DNA from: Bacillus sp. (in: firmicutes)
GTDB lineage: Bacteria > Bacillota > Bacilli > Bacillales > Bacillaceae
Assembly (NCBI GenBank): GCA_031180405.1
Contig: JAPSLU010000014.1
Location: 1 to 46,947, forward strand
Length of the DNA stretch: 46,947 nt
Reading direction: 5' to 3'
A program made the translations under genes and the position numbers. The notes below the pieces were generated by a model. It did not search any database. It was not told the DNA's origin and saw nothing but the letters and a program-made list of their open reading frames with translations. Of this stretch, positions 1-8,290 are shown in pieces. Position 1 is the stretch's first letter. The number at the start of each line of letters is the position of its first letter.

Positions 1-678
1 AAGATCTGAGAGGCACTCTAATAATTTATCAATAGATCCATATTCCGTAATTAGCTTAAAGGCTGTTTTTTCGCCTATTCCTTTTACTCCAGGATAATTA
101 TCACTAGAATCTCCCATTAGGGCTTTTACATCAATCAACATATGTGGTTCGATCGTAAATTCTTCAATATATGATTCTTTAGTGTAGTGCTTGTAATTAC
201 CAATTCCTTTTTGAAGAATTAATACATCAACATGATCATTTAACAATTGAAGTATATCCTTATCCCCTGTAACGATTGATATTTTCATTTCATTTTCAAA
301 TTTCTTCGTAAGCGTACCAATGCAATCATCTGCTTCATAGCCCTCTATACCAATATTTGTTATATTAAGTGCCTCAACAACCTGTTTCGCTAAATCAAAT
401 TGCGGTTGCATTTCAACTGGTGCCTCTGGTCGATTCGCTTTATAATCTATAAATAGTTCATTGCGATATGTTTTACTTCCCATGTCCCAGCAGCAAATTA
501 CATGAGTAGGTTTAGTATAGTCAATAACAGCAAATAAGTGCTTTAACAAACCCGTAACAGCGTTTGTAGGTATACCTTTACTATTGATCATAAACTGTCC
601 ATAAACAGACGTTGAAAAAAACGAACGGAATAGCAATGCCATGCCATCTACAATTAATAAATGCTGATCTTTTTTCAA
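1..678 (-). CDS. ypcP: 5'-3' exonuclease YpcP, partial (C-terminus beyond window)
   Basis: This is the N-terminal 226 codons of a Pol I-type 5'-3' exonuclease/flap nuclease, a stand-alone relative of the polymerase I nuclease domain that trims RNA primers and flaps. Visible motifs are the N-terminal VDGMALLFRSFF, CCWDMGSKTYR, GYEADDCIGT and TGDKDILQL (acidic metal ligands), followed by KALMGDSSDNYPGVKGIGEKTA, of which the part from GDSSDN to GIGEKTA is the helix-hairpin-helix region. The start is a TTG (676-678) preceded by GTGAGG at good spacing; no in-frame ATG lies nearer. The frame is open to base 1, so roughly the last quarter of the protein is missing. The strong match to B. subtilis YpcP is remembered, not searched. 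Confidence 0.95.
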   Translation of the reverse strand, partial: MKKDQHLLIVDGMALLFRSFFSTSVYGQFMINSKGIPTNAVTGLLKHLFAVIDYTKPTHVICCWDMGSKTYRNELFIDYKANRPEAPVEMQPQFDLAKQVVEALNITNIGIEGYEADDCIGTLTKKFENEMKISIVTGDKDILQLLNDHVDVLILQKGIGNYKHYTKESYIEEFTIEPHMLIDVKALMGDSSDNYPGVKGIGEKTAFKLITEYGSIDKLLECLSDL

Positions 679-743
679 TTTATACAACCTCACATTCGCT
701 ATTTACTATTATTAAATTTTAACCTATTGTTTTACCAAAAGGT

Positions 744-752
744 ATTATAACA
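744..752 (-). promoter_or_regulatory. Candidate extended -10 promoter for ypcP
   Basis: On the minus strand the sequence reads TGTTATAAT, a perfect -10 hexamer (744-749) with a TGn extension (750-752), about 65 nt upstream of the ypcP start. No convincing -35 is visible 16-18 nt upstream. This is inference from consensus only. Confidence 0.4.
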
Positions 753-804
753 TAAATACTTAGAGGTTGTATTTGGTACTTCAAGTCAATTTTGATTTAT
801 AAAT

Positions 805-842
805 AAAAAACCTGCTGAGAAATCATTCCCTAGCAGGTTTTG
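805..842 (-). terminator. Rho-independent terminator of the 44-residue gene
   Basis: The inverted repeat CCTGCT...AGCAGG is flanked by A and T runs. On the minus strand it ends in a T-rich run, immediately after the stop of the gene at 852-986. It could also work on the plus strand. Confidence 0.75.
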
Positions 843-851
843 ATAATATTT

Positions 852-986
852 TTATTCTTTGTTTTTACTACTTAATTTTAATGCTTCATTTTGTGCATAA
901 GAAGCAAATTCCGTGTTAATATCATTTTTTTTCTTTTTATTATTATTACGCTGTGCATTTGCATTCCCTAATTTTGTACGTCCCAT
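852..986 (-). CDS. Small hydrophilic protein with a gamma-SASP-like TEFAS motif
   Basis: A 44-residue, Lys/Asn-rich, very polar protein beginning MGRTKLGNANAQRN and containing NTEFASYAQNEA. The TEFAS core preceded by NAQ resembles the repeat unit of gamma-type small acid-soluble spore proteins (TEFASE, NAQ), and the MGR start recalls other tiny Bacillus-only spore-associated proteins. The start is the internal ATG at 984-986, preceded by AAGGGTGAGGA; an upstream extension of 17 residues lacks a binding site. It has its own terminator, so it looks monocistronic. The SASP link rests on a short motif and is tentative; a cytosolic protein of other function is possible. Confidence 0.6.
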   Translation of the reverse strand: MGRTKLGNANAQRNNNKKKKNDINTEFASYAQNEALKLSSKNKE

Positions 987-1111
987 AAGATCCTCACCCT
1001 TCATTAATTTCAGAAAAACATTTATAGTTTTCCTCACATATGTTTTTTTGAATCGAAAAGGATTTTGGTAATCTCTAGTCGTATTAACTTTAAATCACAA
1101 TAATGAATTGT

Positions 1112-1378
1112 TTATTTTCCATATTTTCTTTCAACAAATTCTTGCACCATTTCTTTTGTAACCATTTTACGAATTGGTACAATCCCCTCTGATGCTAAAC
1201 GATTCATCTCAGATGTTACTTTATTAATTTGTTCAACTTCAAATGGTAAGGAATTCACACAAAGAAAGATTGCTTCTTCAATTAAAGACTCTCTTTTACC
1301 TTCTAAAGTTAAAAAAGATTGGATATGGCGATGCTGATTTTTACTATGTTTTGTTATTGCTTCATGTACGTTACTCAT
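1112..1378 (-). CDS. ypbS: YpbS family protein (DUF2533)
   Basis: An 88-residue soluble protein of unknown function that matches B. subtilis YpbS in length, sequence (N-terminal HEAITKHSK, then QHRHIQSFL; C-terminal GIVPIRKMVTKEMVQEF) and position next to dynA. No membrane segment, signal peptide or catalytic motif is visible; it is predicted largely helical. Its ATG overlaps the stop of the upstream 61-residue gene by 4 nt (ATGA), so the two are translationally coupled. No biochemical role is known to me. Confidence 0.85.
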   Translation of the reverse strand: MSNVHEAITKHSKNQHRHIQSFLTLEGKRESLIEEAIFLCVNSLPFEVEQINKVTSEMNRLASEGIVPIRKMVTKEMVQEFVERKYGK

Positions 1379-1560
1379 GTAGTCCCACCTCGTTTTTCCA
1401 TTAACCTTTTAACGTGCTCTTTAGGGTTCCAGCAATTAAACGAATAAGTTGGCTTCGTTTCATAGTTTAAACGGCTACAATGGTAAATCATCTTTTTATT
1501 ATTTCGGTTTGCCTTAAAATGAATGCACGTTGCACAAACTTGATACGCTTTAGGATCCAA
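1375..1560 (-). CDS. Small cysteine-rich protein, possible zinc ribbon
   Basis: A 61-residue protein with four spaced cysteines: a CATC pair near residue 9, a single Cys in HCSR near residue 28 and one in FNCWNP near residue 43. The pattern C-x2-C...C...C suggests a small zinc-binding fold, but no named family is recognised. The start is a TTG (1558-1560) after AGGGGGAGAAGG; there is no better ATG. Its stop overlaps the ypbS start (ATGA), so it and ypbS form a two-gene unit just downstream of the accessory-free ypcP side and convergent to nothing. Function unknown. Confidence 0.7.
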   Translation of the reverse strand: MDPKAYQVCATCIHFKANRNNKKMIYHCSRLNYETKPTYSFNCWNPKEHVKRLMEKRGGTT

Positions 1561-1631
1561 ACCTTCTCCCCCTACACGTTAATTGATTCTATCAATAAAT
1601 TGTATCACAAAATCAATTATAAAGACGAATA

Positions 1632-4600
1632 TTATCTTAATAATTGAATAACTTCAATTAGCTTTTCTTGTTCCATTTTTAAGTGAACTGTATCTTCATT
1701 CCTTATATCAAGAAGGGCAGCAAAGCTTTCATCTGTTTGACTTTTAACAGCATGAACGATTGTGTCATATGCATATTCGACAGCTTCTCTATAATAATGT
1801 GAAAACTTATTTGTGTATTCTTCTAAAACAAGGGATGTTGGTGAGTCAAAGCGTTTTGCTAAATCCTCTCCCATTATTTTCTTTTCATTCCGCTCAAAGA
1901 AGGATTTTGTATTTTTAAATAACTTCAATGATGGTTTTAAGCTCGAAATCATATCTAATGAAAATTCAACAAATATTGACGGTGTTGGAATTAGATTTTC
2001 ATCTATTGATGTTAAGGTGATTCCTTCTGATTTCCTCTTAATGAGCTGTTCGATACGACTAAACTCATCCACTAAGACTTTATTAATTAGGTTCTCGACT
2101 CTTAGAGAAGTAGCTTGTAATTCCTGAATTAATTCAAACTCCACTGTCCTAACTAACTCATCCAAACAAATCTGTAGCGCTTGATGGGGATCTGTTTGCT
2201 GATGGAATATACTTGGATGAAAACTCTCCTTAAAAAATTCATTAAATCGATGAAATATTCTCTGCTTAACATAAAAAATCAACTCTTCTATTTCTTGAAT
2301 AACAGTTACCACACTATGCTGCGGGGTTAATTTTGATATTTCCTCATTAACATCCTTTTGTTCTTTTAAGAGTTTCTCTCTAATTTTTTCTTTCTCAAGA
2401 CCGCTTTTTTCAGCAGCATCAATTAAAGAATCTACTCTTTCCTTACACCGTTGTAGATCTTCTCTAATAGATAGGATAGTTGTGTTCGTTAATTCCTCTT
2501 TAATAAACGTTTGAAACTGTTTTTGAAATTTAAGATAATCTTTTTCTTCCTCAGTATTGTTTGATAATATGTTTAGACTAGAAACCCCAAACAAACGCAC
2601 ATTTCTTATTTCATGCTTTAAGAATTGGTCTCTAATATATGTCTTAACAAGTTCAACCTCTTCGTTGTCTTTTGCTAAATCAACAGCATTAATAATGAAG
2701 AACATTTTGTCTAGTGTAAAAGAATCTTTAACTCTTCCTAATTGTCTTAGGAATTCGCGATCTGCTTTTGAAAAGGGGTGATTATAGTAAGTTACATATA
2801 AGATAGCATCGGCTTTTTTAATATACTGAAACGCTACATCCGTATGTCTTTTGTGTAAAGAATCAGCTCCAGGTGTATCAACCAAGGTAATTCCAGCCCT
2901 TGTTATTGGACAATCAAAATATACGACCACTTCTTCGACCAGGCATGCCTTATCTTCCTTTGCAACAAAATCCCTAAAAGAATCTTTATTTGATTGAAGA
3001 ATTAATCCATTTGACGTTAGGTTTAGATAATCTAATAGGGCCTTTTTATATTTTGAAATTTGTTCGATTTCAAATTGATTCTTTCCTTGGTAATTCTGTA
3101 GTATTTGAGCTAGGTCTTCTACCCTGTTACTCTTTTCTTGTAAAGAAGGAATATTATCGATTATTTCCTGTACTAATAATTCTTGTGACTTTAATTTTAC
3201 TTCAACTAAACCATGTGATTTTTCGATCGTTGGTGGTGCAATTTTATTAATCGTAGCTGTTGTTGGATTTGGTGACGAAGGTAATAGACGATCTCCTATT
3301 AAAGCATTGGCAAATGATGATTTCCCTGCACTAAAAGCCCCAAATAATGCCACAGTAAAAGTTCGATTTTTGATGTTCTTTATTTTTCCTTCTAGAGAAT
3401 CTGTTAATTGTCTAAAACCACGCATTTTCTCAAGACGTTTTATCGTTTGTTCTGCATTCTGAATAAATAAATCTCGGTTTTGAAATTGCTTTTCTGAAGT
3501 TTGATCAGATGACTCCGTAGGTTTTGTCCTCTCACCTTTTTGTGACTCTTCTTCAATTTGAATCGTTTTCATCGTTTTCTTATATAATTGGTGTTCAGTT
3601 AACCATTTTTCTTCATTTACTTTCTGATCGGTTAACTCCAGGCTTATTTTCATTAAAGAACTTTCATAATTAGCAAGCTCTTGAAACCTAGATAAAATCT
3701 CTTCTCTATATTTGATTTGTGTGCTATACTCTTCTACCTCACATTTAAGCTTAGCAATTTTTTCTTTGCGGCCAATGTTAATACTATCTATCATCTTTTT
3801 TAGTACACTCATAATTTTGAACTTACTTTGTTTCTTAATCAGATCACTTACATCTGAGGAATACGTTAAAATATATTGATTATTATAAGAAGCTCCAGAC
3901 TTCATAGCATCAGAAATAAGTTGTTCAGACATTTTAATGGAAAAGCTTTGAGCTTCCTGCATCATATTTATGTCATGGATTTCGTATGTTTGAATAAATT
4001 CTTTAAGCAAAGATATAAAATGCCATGTAATTTGTGTCTCGGTATTTTTCATTAAACTGTCGTATAATTCTGCTTTTCTATTTTGTCGCTCTTGTTCAGT
4101 TTTTGACTTTGAAAATAGAAAGCCGATTTTAAAGGACGGATCTGCTGATTGAATATAAGCTGCAGCTTTTTCCCTTGTTTCATATGGTATTAAATTTGCA
4201 CTTTTTAATATATCTGATACTTTTTCTTCTGCTTTTGAAAGAAGCAAATTCATTTTATTCTCTTCTTCCTTCATTAGCGACAGAAGGTTATTTTTTTTAT
4301 TTATATCTTTTTCTAGTTGTCCTCTAATTTCCAACTCATTTTGTTCAGCTAGATCCAAGTGATCCTCATATTTCTCGATATGTTCCTTTAACAGATGTGT
4401 AATCGATTCAGAGATATTTTGATCTAAGAACCTATTTTTATCTTGAATGATAACCTTTATTAATTCTTTGACTTTCTCTAAATAATTATGAGGATGGGAA
4501 TCATCCTTTAATGTAGTAAAAAAAACATCCTGTGGGTGCAAACCTACATCAGCAAACGATTCCTCAATATGCTTTCTGAACTCCTCAAAATGTATTTCTT

Positions 4601-5219
4601 TTTCATCATGTTTATCAATTTGATTAACAATTAGAAAGATCATTTTGTTTCGATCCTTCATTTCACGCATAAATGAAAGGTTCTCCTCAGATTGAACATG
4701 ATTATAATCTGTTACATAAAAAATAACATCAGCGAGATGTAGCATTGACTCAGTCGATAATTTATGCGCTGCATCTGTGGAGTCAATACCGGGTGAATCC
4801 ATGATGACAACGTCTTCCGTTAAGTTTTCGTACGGCTTTTTTATCAGTATTCTCTCAATCTCACCACCTTGTTTGCAGTACTCCTTGACTTGTTCAATTG
4901 AGTATTCACCTGACAATTCAATTCTCTCTTTCGCGGCAGAAAACAAGGTAACCTGCTCGTCACCTTTTTCTAATAATACTAAGTTTGCACTTGTTGGTAT
5001 TGGGCTCGTCGGAAGAATTTGCTCATCTAGAAGCTTGTTAATCATTGATGATTTCCCAGCAGAAAAGTGTCCTGCAAAAGCAACATAAAGCTTTTGCTTT
5101 TCGAGCTTATGAGCCATTTCTACTAGCTTATTAGCATTTTCTTGATCATGTTTATTAATTATCTCATGAAGATTTATTATGGTTTGCATTAATTGCTTTG
5201 ACTTCACTGCGGTTGTCAT
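1632..5219 (-). CDS. dynA: Dynamin-like GTPase DynA (double dynamin)
   Basis: A 1195-residue fusion of two dynamin subunits, the same architecture and length as B. subtilis DynA (YpbR), which tethers and fuses membranes and protects against membrane damage and phage lysis. Subunit 1 has P-loop GHFSAGKSS (residues 50-58), DSPG (141-144) and NQID (199-202). Subunit 2 has P-loop GAFSAGKSS (about 625-633), DTPGAD (about 781) and NAVD. Long coiled coils surround both GTPase domains, and hydrophobic paddle-like stretches are present (for example SFKIGFLFSK). Both GTPase sites look intact. The ATG is followed by MTTAVKSKQL and preceded by an AAGGGGA-type site. The gap to the upstream gene holds a terminator, so dynA probably has its own promoter. 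Confidence 0.96.
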   Translation of the reverse strand: MTTAVKSKQLMQTIINLHEIINKHDQENANKLVEMAHKLEKQKLYVAFAGHFSAGKSSMINKLLDEQILPTSPIPTSANLVLLEKGDEQVTLFSAAKERIELSGEYSIEQVKEYCKQGGEIERILIKKPYENLTEDVVIMDSPGIDSTDAAHKLSTESMLHLADVIFYVTDYNHVQSEENLSFMREMKDRNKMIFLIVNQIDKHDEKEIHFEEFRKHIEESFADVGLHPQDVFFTTLKDDSHPHNYLEKVKELIKVIIQDKNRFLDQNISESITHLLKEHIEKYEDHLDLAEQNELEIRGQLEKDINKKNNLLSLMKEEENKMNLLLSKAEEKVSDILKSANLIPYETREKAAAYIQSADPSFKIGFLFSKSKTEQERQNRKAELYDSLMKNTETQITWHFISLLKEFIQTYEIHDINMMQEAQSFSIKMSEQLISDAMKSGASYNNQYILTYSSDVSDLIKKQSKFKIMSVLKKMIDSINIGRKEKIAKLKCEVEEYSTQIKYREEILSRFQELANYESSLMKISLELTDQKVNEEKWLTEHQLYKKTMKTIQIEEESQKGERTKPTESSDQTSEKQFQNRDLFIQNAEQTIKRLEKMRGFRQLTDSLEGKIKNIKNRTFTVALFGAFSAGKSSFANALIGDRLLPSSPNPTTATINKIAPPTIEKSHGLVEVKLKSQELLVQEIIDNIPSLQEKSNRVEDLAQILQNYQGKNQFEIEQISKYKKALLDYLNLTSNGLILQSNKDSFRDFVAKEDKACLVEEVVVYFDCPITRAGITLVDTPGADSLHKRHTDVAFQYIKKADAILYVTYYNHPFSKADREFLRQLGRVKDSFTLDKMFFIINAVDLAKDNEEVELVKTYIRDQFLKHEIRNVRLFGVSSLNILSNNTEEEKDYLKFQKQFQTFIKEELTNTTILSIREDLQRCKERVDSLIDAAEKSGLEKEKIREKLLKEQKDVNEEISKLTPQHSVVTVIQEIEELIFYVKQRIFHRFNEFFKESFHPSIFHQQTDPHQALQICLDELVRTVEFELIQELQATSLRVENLINKVLVDEFSRIEQLIKRKSEGITLTSIDENLIPTPSIFVEFSLDMISSLKPSLKLFKNTKSFFERNEKKIMGEDLAKRFDSPTSLVLEEYTNKFSHYYREAVEYAYDTIVHAVKSQTDESFAALLDIRNEDTVHLKMEQEKLIEVIQLLR

Positions 5220-5319
5220 ATTAATCCCCTTTGCTCTTGGCGCTAACGTTTGTTATCTTCATTTTACAGAATTTTTTATAATTTTTCTATTATTGGTTAT
5301 TAGTTTTATCAAGAACAAA

Positions 5320-5480
5320 ATCGCAAGCGCCTTAATCTGGCTCGGACAATAAGCTAATGTTAAAAGTTTCTTTGCCTTAGCTAGACACTAGAAGGGCTAG
5401 GTGCTGGTAGTCTAAATGAACTACGCCAATCTCAACGACTGCCCTTGCACGTCTCTGAGCTTCGAAGGCAGTTAAAGAAA
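5320..5480. repeat. Candidate degenerate dispersed repeat or structured non-coding element
   Basis: The 341-base stretch between dynA and the fbpC-like gene holds no supported ORF. Within it, about 5320-5480 is visibly richer in G+C than its AT-rich surroundings and contains imperfect inverted repeats, including ACTGCC (5438-5443) against GGCAGT (5467-5472). Its style, with CAAGCGCCTT and later TAGACACTAGAAGGGCTAGG, recalls non-coding repeats scattered between genes in many Bacillus genomes. There is only one copy in this window, so repeat status is inference. Confidence 0.35.
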
Positions 5481-5496
5481 TTTATAAATTCCCCAG

Positions 5497-5530
5497 AAAA
5501 AAAAGCCCCCAGTATTTCATTACTGCGAGC
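5497..5530 (-). terminator. Terminator of the fbpC-like gene
   Basis: On the minus strand GCTCG-CAGTA, loop ATGAAA, TACTG-GGGGC pairs with one mismatch and is followed by eight T residues (5497-5504 complement). It begins 30 nt after the stop codon at 5560, so the small gene is transcribed alone and not into dynA. Confidence 0.75.
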
Positions 5531-5559
5531 GTCTTGTTCAATGACAACTATTATAAAAT

Positions 5560-5649
5560 CTATGCTTTTTGTGCATCTATATTTTTTAATATGTAACCAA
5601 TTAACACACTATACGTAACAACGGTACAACCGACAAATAACATCGTCAT
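5560..5649 (-). CDS. fbpC: 29-residue Fur-regulated small protein, FbpC-like
   Basis: A 29-residue ORF (N-terminus MTMLFVGCTVVTYSVL, C-terminus KNIDAQKA) with a hydrophobic stretch at about residues 3-21 and a polar, Lys-containing tail. It starts at ATG 5647-5649, 11 nt after GGAGGT; the second ATG three residues in is an alternative. It lies behind a sigma-A promoter covered by two Fur boxes and has its own terminator, so it is a bona fide iron-responsive transcription unit. B. subtilis has three Fur-regulated small proteins that work with the sRNA FsrA; FbpC is of this length and, as I recall, maps beside ypbR. The assignment is by position, length and regulation, not by alignment. Confidence 0.6.
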   Translation of the reverse strand: MTMLFVGCTVVTYSVLIGYILKNIDAQKA

Positions 5650-5674
5650 ATTCGCAGCAGACCTCCAACTATTT

Positions 5675-5728
5675 TGAGAATGATTTTCAACACAAACTTA
5701 TTTTATCATCAATGATAATCATTTTCAA
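5675..5728 (-). promoter_or_regulatory. Sigma-A promoter with two Fur boxes
   Basis: On the minus strand TTGAAA (5723-5728), a 17-nt spacer and TAAAAT (5700-5705) form a strong promoter. Two near-matches to the 7-1-7 Fur box TGATAATnATTATCA lie on it: TGATAATCATTTTCA at 5713-5727 (14 of 15 positions, central base free) overlapping the -35 and spacer, and TGAGAATGATTTTCA at 5675-5689 (13 of 15) just downstream of the expected start point. Iron-loaded Fur would block both polymerase binding and escape. Confidence 0.85.
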
Positions 5729-5764
5729 CATAACTTTTGTTATTTTTCGAAAAGTCTGTCTGTA

Positions 5765-6313
5765 TTACCTTCTCGGTAAAAGTTTTGATTTAATTGAAAA
5801 AACCTCTTGGTAATTTGTATGCTTTTGAAGAGCTTGTTCTTCTGCTGGAATTCGAACGGTCATCATGATAGCATTCAGAATTGTAAATAATAGGGCTGTT
5901 ATGTATGCATGAAATAATAAAGGTAATAACAAAATTTCTACCGCTACAACGATATAATTTGGATGTTTTAAAAATTTATAGGGTCCTCTTGAAACAACGA
6001 CATCATTTGGAACAATCAGGATTTTAGTATTCCAATAATTCCCCAATGATATAACAGCCCAATATCGCATCAGTTGAGTCAAAAACAGAATAGGAACTAA
6101 TACATACCATAATTCTGATAATTCTCTTTGAAAAACTTTTACTTCTGCAAAAAAAGAGAGTAAAAAGAGGACATGCAATCCTACTATATACGGATAATGC
6201 TCATTTCCGTGCTCAACTCCACCTCTGTTTCGCATCCACTCTTCATTTCTCTTAGCTATAAATAATTCAGTTACCCTTTGAGCAATTAGGAACAAAAAAA
6301 TCACATAGAACAT
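5765..6313 (-). CDS. bpsB: Membrane methyltransferase BpsB (YpbQ), ICMT family
   Basis: A 182-residue integral membrane protein with about five hydrophobic segments and the isoprenylcysteine carboxyl methyltransferase signature near the C-terminus: GPYKFLKHPNY, then a downstream RIPAEEQAL. In B. subtilis BpsB O-methylates the alkylpyrones made by BpsA. The gene starts 3 nt after the bpsA stop, so the two are translationally coupled, which supports one pathway. B. subtilis YpbQ is slightly shorter. The start ATG opens MFYVIFLFLIAQR, directly into the first membrane segment. Natural product and methyl acceptor in this organism are inferred. Confidence 0.9.
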   Translation of the reverse strand: MFYVIFLFLIAQRVTELFIAKRNEEWMRNRGGVEHGNEHYPYIVGLHVLFLLSFFAEVKVFQRELSELWYVLVPILFLTQLMRYWAVISLGNYWNTKILIVPNDVVVSRGPYKFLKHPNYIVVAVEILLLPLLFHAYITALLFTILNAIMMTVRIPAEEQALQKHTNYQEVFSIKSKLLPRR

Positions 6314-6316
6314 GTC

Positions 6317-7414
6317 CTACCTTCCCTCCCATTGGACAAGTAGCAACTCAGCGCTAAATCCTGGTCCTAGTGCAGCTATAAGACCTAGATCACGATCTTT
6401 ACCTAGTTGTCTTTCAAGATATAATGCCAAAACATACATCACCGTTACGGATGACATATTCCCATGACTAGTTAATACCTCTTTTGAAATATGTATGTGT
6501 TCGTTTGAAAAGCCAAGTCCTTCTAAATACGCATCCAGTACCTTTTTACCACCGGGATGAGCAATAAAATGAGCGATTTGTTCTAGTTCTAACTTGTGTT
6601 CATTTAAAAATTTGATAACATGAGGACGTAACCATTGTTTTATAATTGAAGGAATATTACGGGAGAAAATAACGTAAAGTCCATTATTTTTGATATCCCA
6701 CCCCATTACATCCTCTGAATTGCGCATAAGGATTGACCTTGTTCCAATAATTTTTGGAATTGCTTTTAATCTCGATCTTCTTTTCCATTCAAAATGGCTT
6801 CCTACTATACAAGTACACGCGACACCGTCAGCAAAAAGTGATGTTCCAATAACATTACTCTTAGAACGATCATCGAGCTGAAACGTTAAACTACAAAGCT
6901 CAACTGAAACAACGAGAACAATTGAGTTTGGATATGCAATACAATATTCATAGGCACGTGATAAACCTGATGCCCCACCTGCACAACCCAGACCCCAAAT
7001 TGGTAAGCGTTTTGTTGTTTCTTTAAACGGTAAGCAATTCATTAATTTGGCATCAATGCTAGGAGTTGATAATCCAGTTGTACTAACAAAGATAATAGCG
7101 TCAACATCTTCATATTCAATATCACTCTGTAATAATAAGTGATTTGTTAAACAGTCCTTTATAGCTATCACACCATATTTGACCGCTTCTTCGATATATA
7201 GCGCGTTTTTCTCTTCGAAAGAATGTTCCTTTTTATACCATTCAACCGGTTGTGAGAATTGACGTTTTTCTATTTCTCCATTTTTAAAAACAGGTAAAAG
7301 TCGGTCGAAATCTTTAAATGAATCCTGAAATATCTCACTAGCGAACTCAACTGTCGTTTCTTGACTCATTTCATATTTTGGAATTGCCTTTCCTACCGAT
7401 AATATGTAGACCAA
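6317..7414 (-). CDS. bpsA: Type III polyketide synthase BpsA (chalcone synthase-like)
   Basis: A 365-residue type III polyketide synthase, the length of B. subtilis BpsA/BcsA. It condenses long-chain acyl-CoA with malonyl-CoA to alkylpyrones. The catalytic Cys is C144 in WGLGCAGGASG; the matching His (AHPGGKKVLDAYLEG) and Asn (HGNMSSVTV) of the triad are present, and the GLSTPSI and GPGFSAE motifs are kept. The start is TTG (7412-7414), nine nt after GAGGTG; no ATG lies nearby. It is followed by bpsB. Upstream lie 272 nt containing only the terminator of the next gene, so its promoter should be there, but none stood out. Confidence 0.95.
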   Translation of the reverse strand: MVYILSVGKAIPKYEMSQETTVEFASEIFQDSFKDFDRLLPVFKNGEIEKRQFSQPVEWYKKEHSFEEKNALYIEEAVKYGVIAIKDCLTNHLLLQSDIEYEDVDAIIFVSTTGLSTPSIDAKLMNCLPFKETTKRLPIWGLGCAGGASGLSRAYEYCIAYPNSIVLVVSVELCSLTFQLDDRSKSNVIGTSLFADGVACTCIVGSHFEWKRRSRLKAIPKIIGTRSILMRNSEDVMGWDIKNNGLYVIFSRNIPSIIKQWLRPHVIKFLNEHKLELEQIAHFIAHPGGKKVLDAYLEGLGFSNEHIHISKEVLTSHGNMSSVTVMYVLALYLERQLGKDRDLGLIAALGPGFSAELLLVQWEGR

Positions 7415-7561
7415 TGTTGTTTACACCTCATTTTAATGGGCTCTTATTCTGAACAATTTAATAAATTCAATTTTTAAAAAAGAGCTTAAAACAAATCAAT
7501 ACTTATAAGAGTCAGTCCTTATCGTTACTATGACCCTCAAGAGTTAAATTTATCCAGAAAT

Positions 7562-7596
7562 AAAAAAAAGCCTTTCCCATGAAGTGGGGAAAAGCT
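7562..7596 (-). terminator. Terminator, probably of the GNAT gene
   Basis: AGCTTTTCCCC, loop ACTTCAT, GGGAAAGGCT, then eight T residues on the minus strand. It is the first hairpin with a T-run downstream of the acetyltransferase stop at 7687, though 90 nt away. Confidence 0.7.
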
Positions 7597-7686
7597 AAAC
7601 GTCTTAAAGGAGTTGTTGTTGTGCACATTTATTATATATCATTCTAAGTGAATACTCACCCGTGAAAATTCTGGAAATGATCTTTC

Positions 7687-8223
7687 CTAGAAAAAATACG
7701 CCATGAACACTTCGTCATCATATAGCCCGTTTATTTTCACCTGTTCCTTCTGAACACCCTCTTGTACAAAACCGTATCTTTCATATAGTTTATGTGCTGA
7801 GTCATTTGATGCAAAGACAGTTAGACACAGCTTATGTAATTGATGAATTTCACACCACTTTAGGGTATACTTCATAATTTCCGATCCTATCCCTTTACCT
7901 TGAGCTGTATTTATTAACCAGGTCCTAAATATTCCTATATGTCGTTTCATCTCAAGCTCACCTCTAATAACTCGAGCAATACCGACTATTTCTTGATTAA
8001 TCTCTGCTACAATGTACATATTATCTAAATCAATCATTTTATGGATAAAATTTTGCTCATTATCTAAAGTACGTGGTACCTCTTTTTGTATATATAAACC
8101 AGATTGAATGATTTGTTCTACTGCTTCAATAATCTGTTTTGCATCTTCTATTTGAACAGGCCTTAGAATGACTGTTTCATCTGTTTTTGCGGTAAATTGC
8201 TGTATCATTTGATTATTATCCAA
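7687..8223 (-). CDS. GNAT family N-acetyltransferase
   Basis: A 178-residue acetyl-CoA-dependent N-acetyltransferase. The fold is visible from ILRPVQIEDAKQI (start of the domain), through VAEINQEIVGIARV, the acetyl-CoA loop QGKGIG (about residue 108) and the C-terminal YERYGFVQEGV. Substrate unknown; the sequence resembles the broad RimI/YkkB-like class. The start chosen is TTG (8221-8223), nine nt after AAGGAG; the frame extends 14 codons upstream, but that part contains the binding site and the terminator of the preceding gene. This gene opens a block of small accessory genes with no counterpart at this place in B. subtilis. Confidence 0.85.
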   Translation of the reverse strand: MDNNQMIQQFTAKTDETVILRPVQIEDAKQIIEAVEQIIQSGLYIQKEVPRTLDNEQNFIHKMIDLDNMYIVAEINQEIVGIARVIRGELEMKRHIGIFRTWLINTAQGKGIGSEIMKYTLKWCEIHQLHKLCLTVFASNDSAHKLYERYGFVQEGVQKEQVKINGLYDDEVFMAYFF

Positions 8224-8245
8224 TTTTACTCTCTCCTTTAGAGGA

Positions 8246-8279
8246 CAAAAATCTAAGGCTGACATTAAATCAGCCTCAG
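8246..8279 (-). terminator. Terminator between the VWA-like and GNAT genes
   Basis: A 10-bp stem with one mismatch (CTGAGGCTGA...TCAGCCTTAG on the minus strand) with loop TTTAATG, followed by ATTTTTG, 12 nt after the stop at 8291. The T-run is short, so read-through into the acetyltransferase is likely. Confidence 0.55.
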
Positions 8280-8290
8280 GACAGGAGCAT

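Noticed and set aside
683-771. Inverted repeat TACAACCTC...GAGGTTGTA around the ypcP promoter
   Set aside because: One arm is the ypcP ribosome binding site and the other lies upstream of the likely transcript start, so they would not pair in RNA; probably coincidence.
1813-5088. Several plus-strand ORFs of 70-105 codons opposite dynA
   Set aside because: They are antisense shadows of a well-supported gene with conserved motifs throughout.
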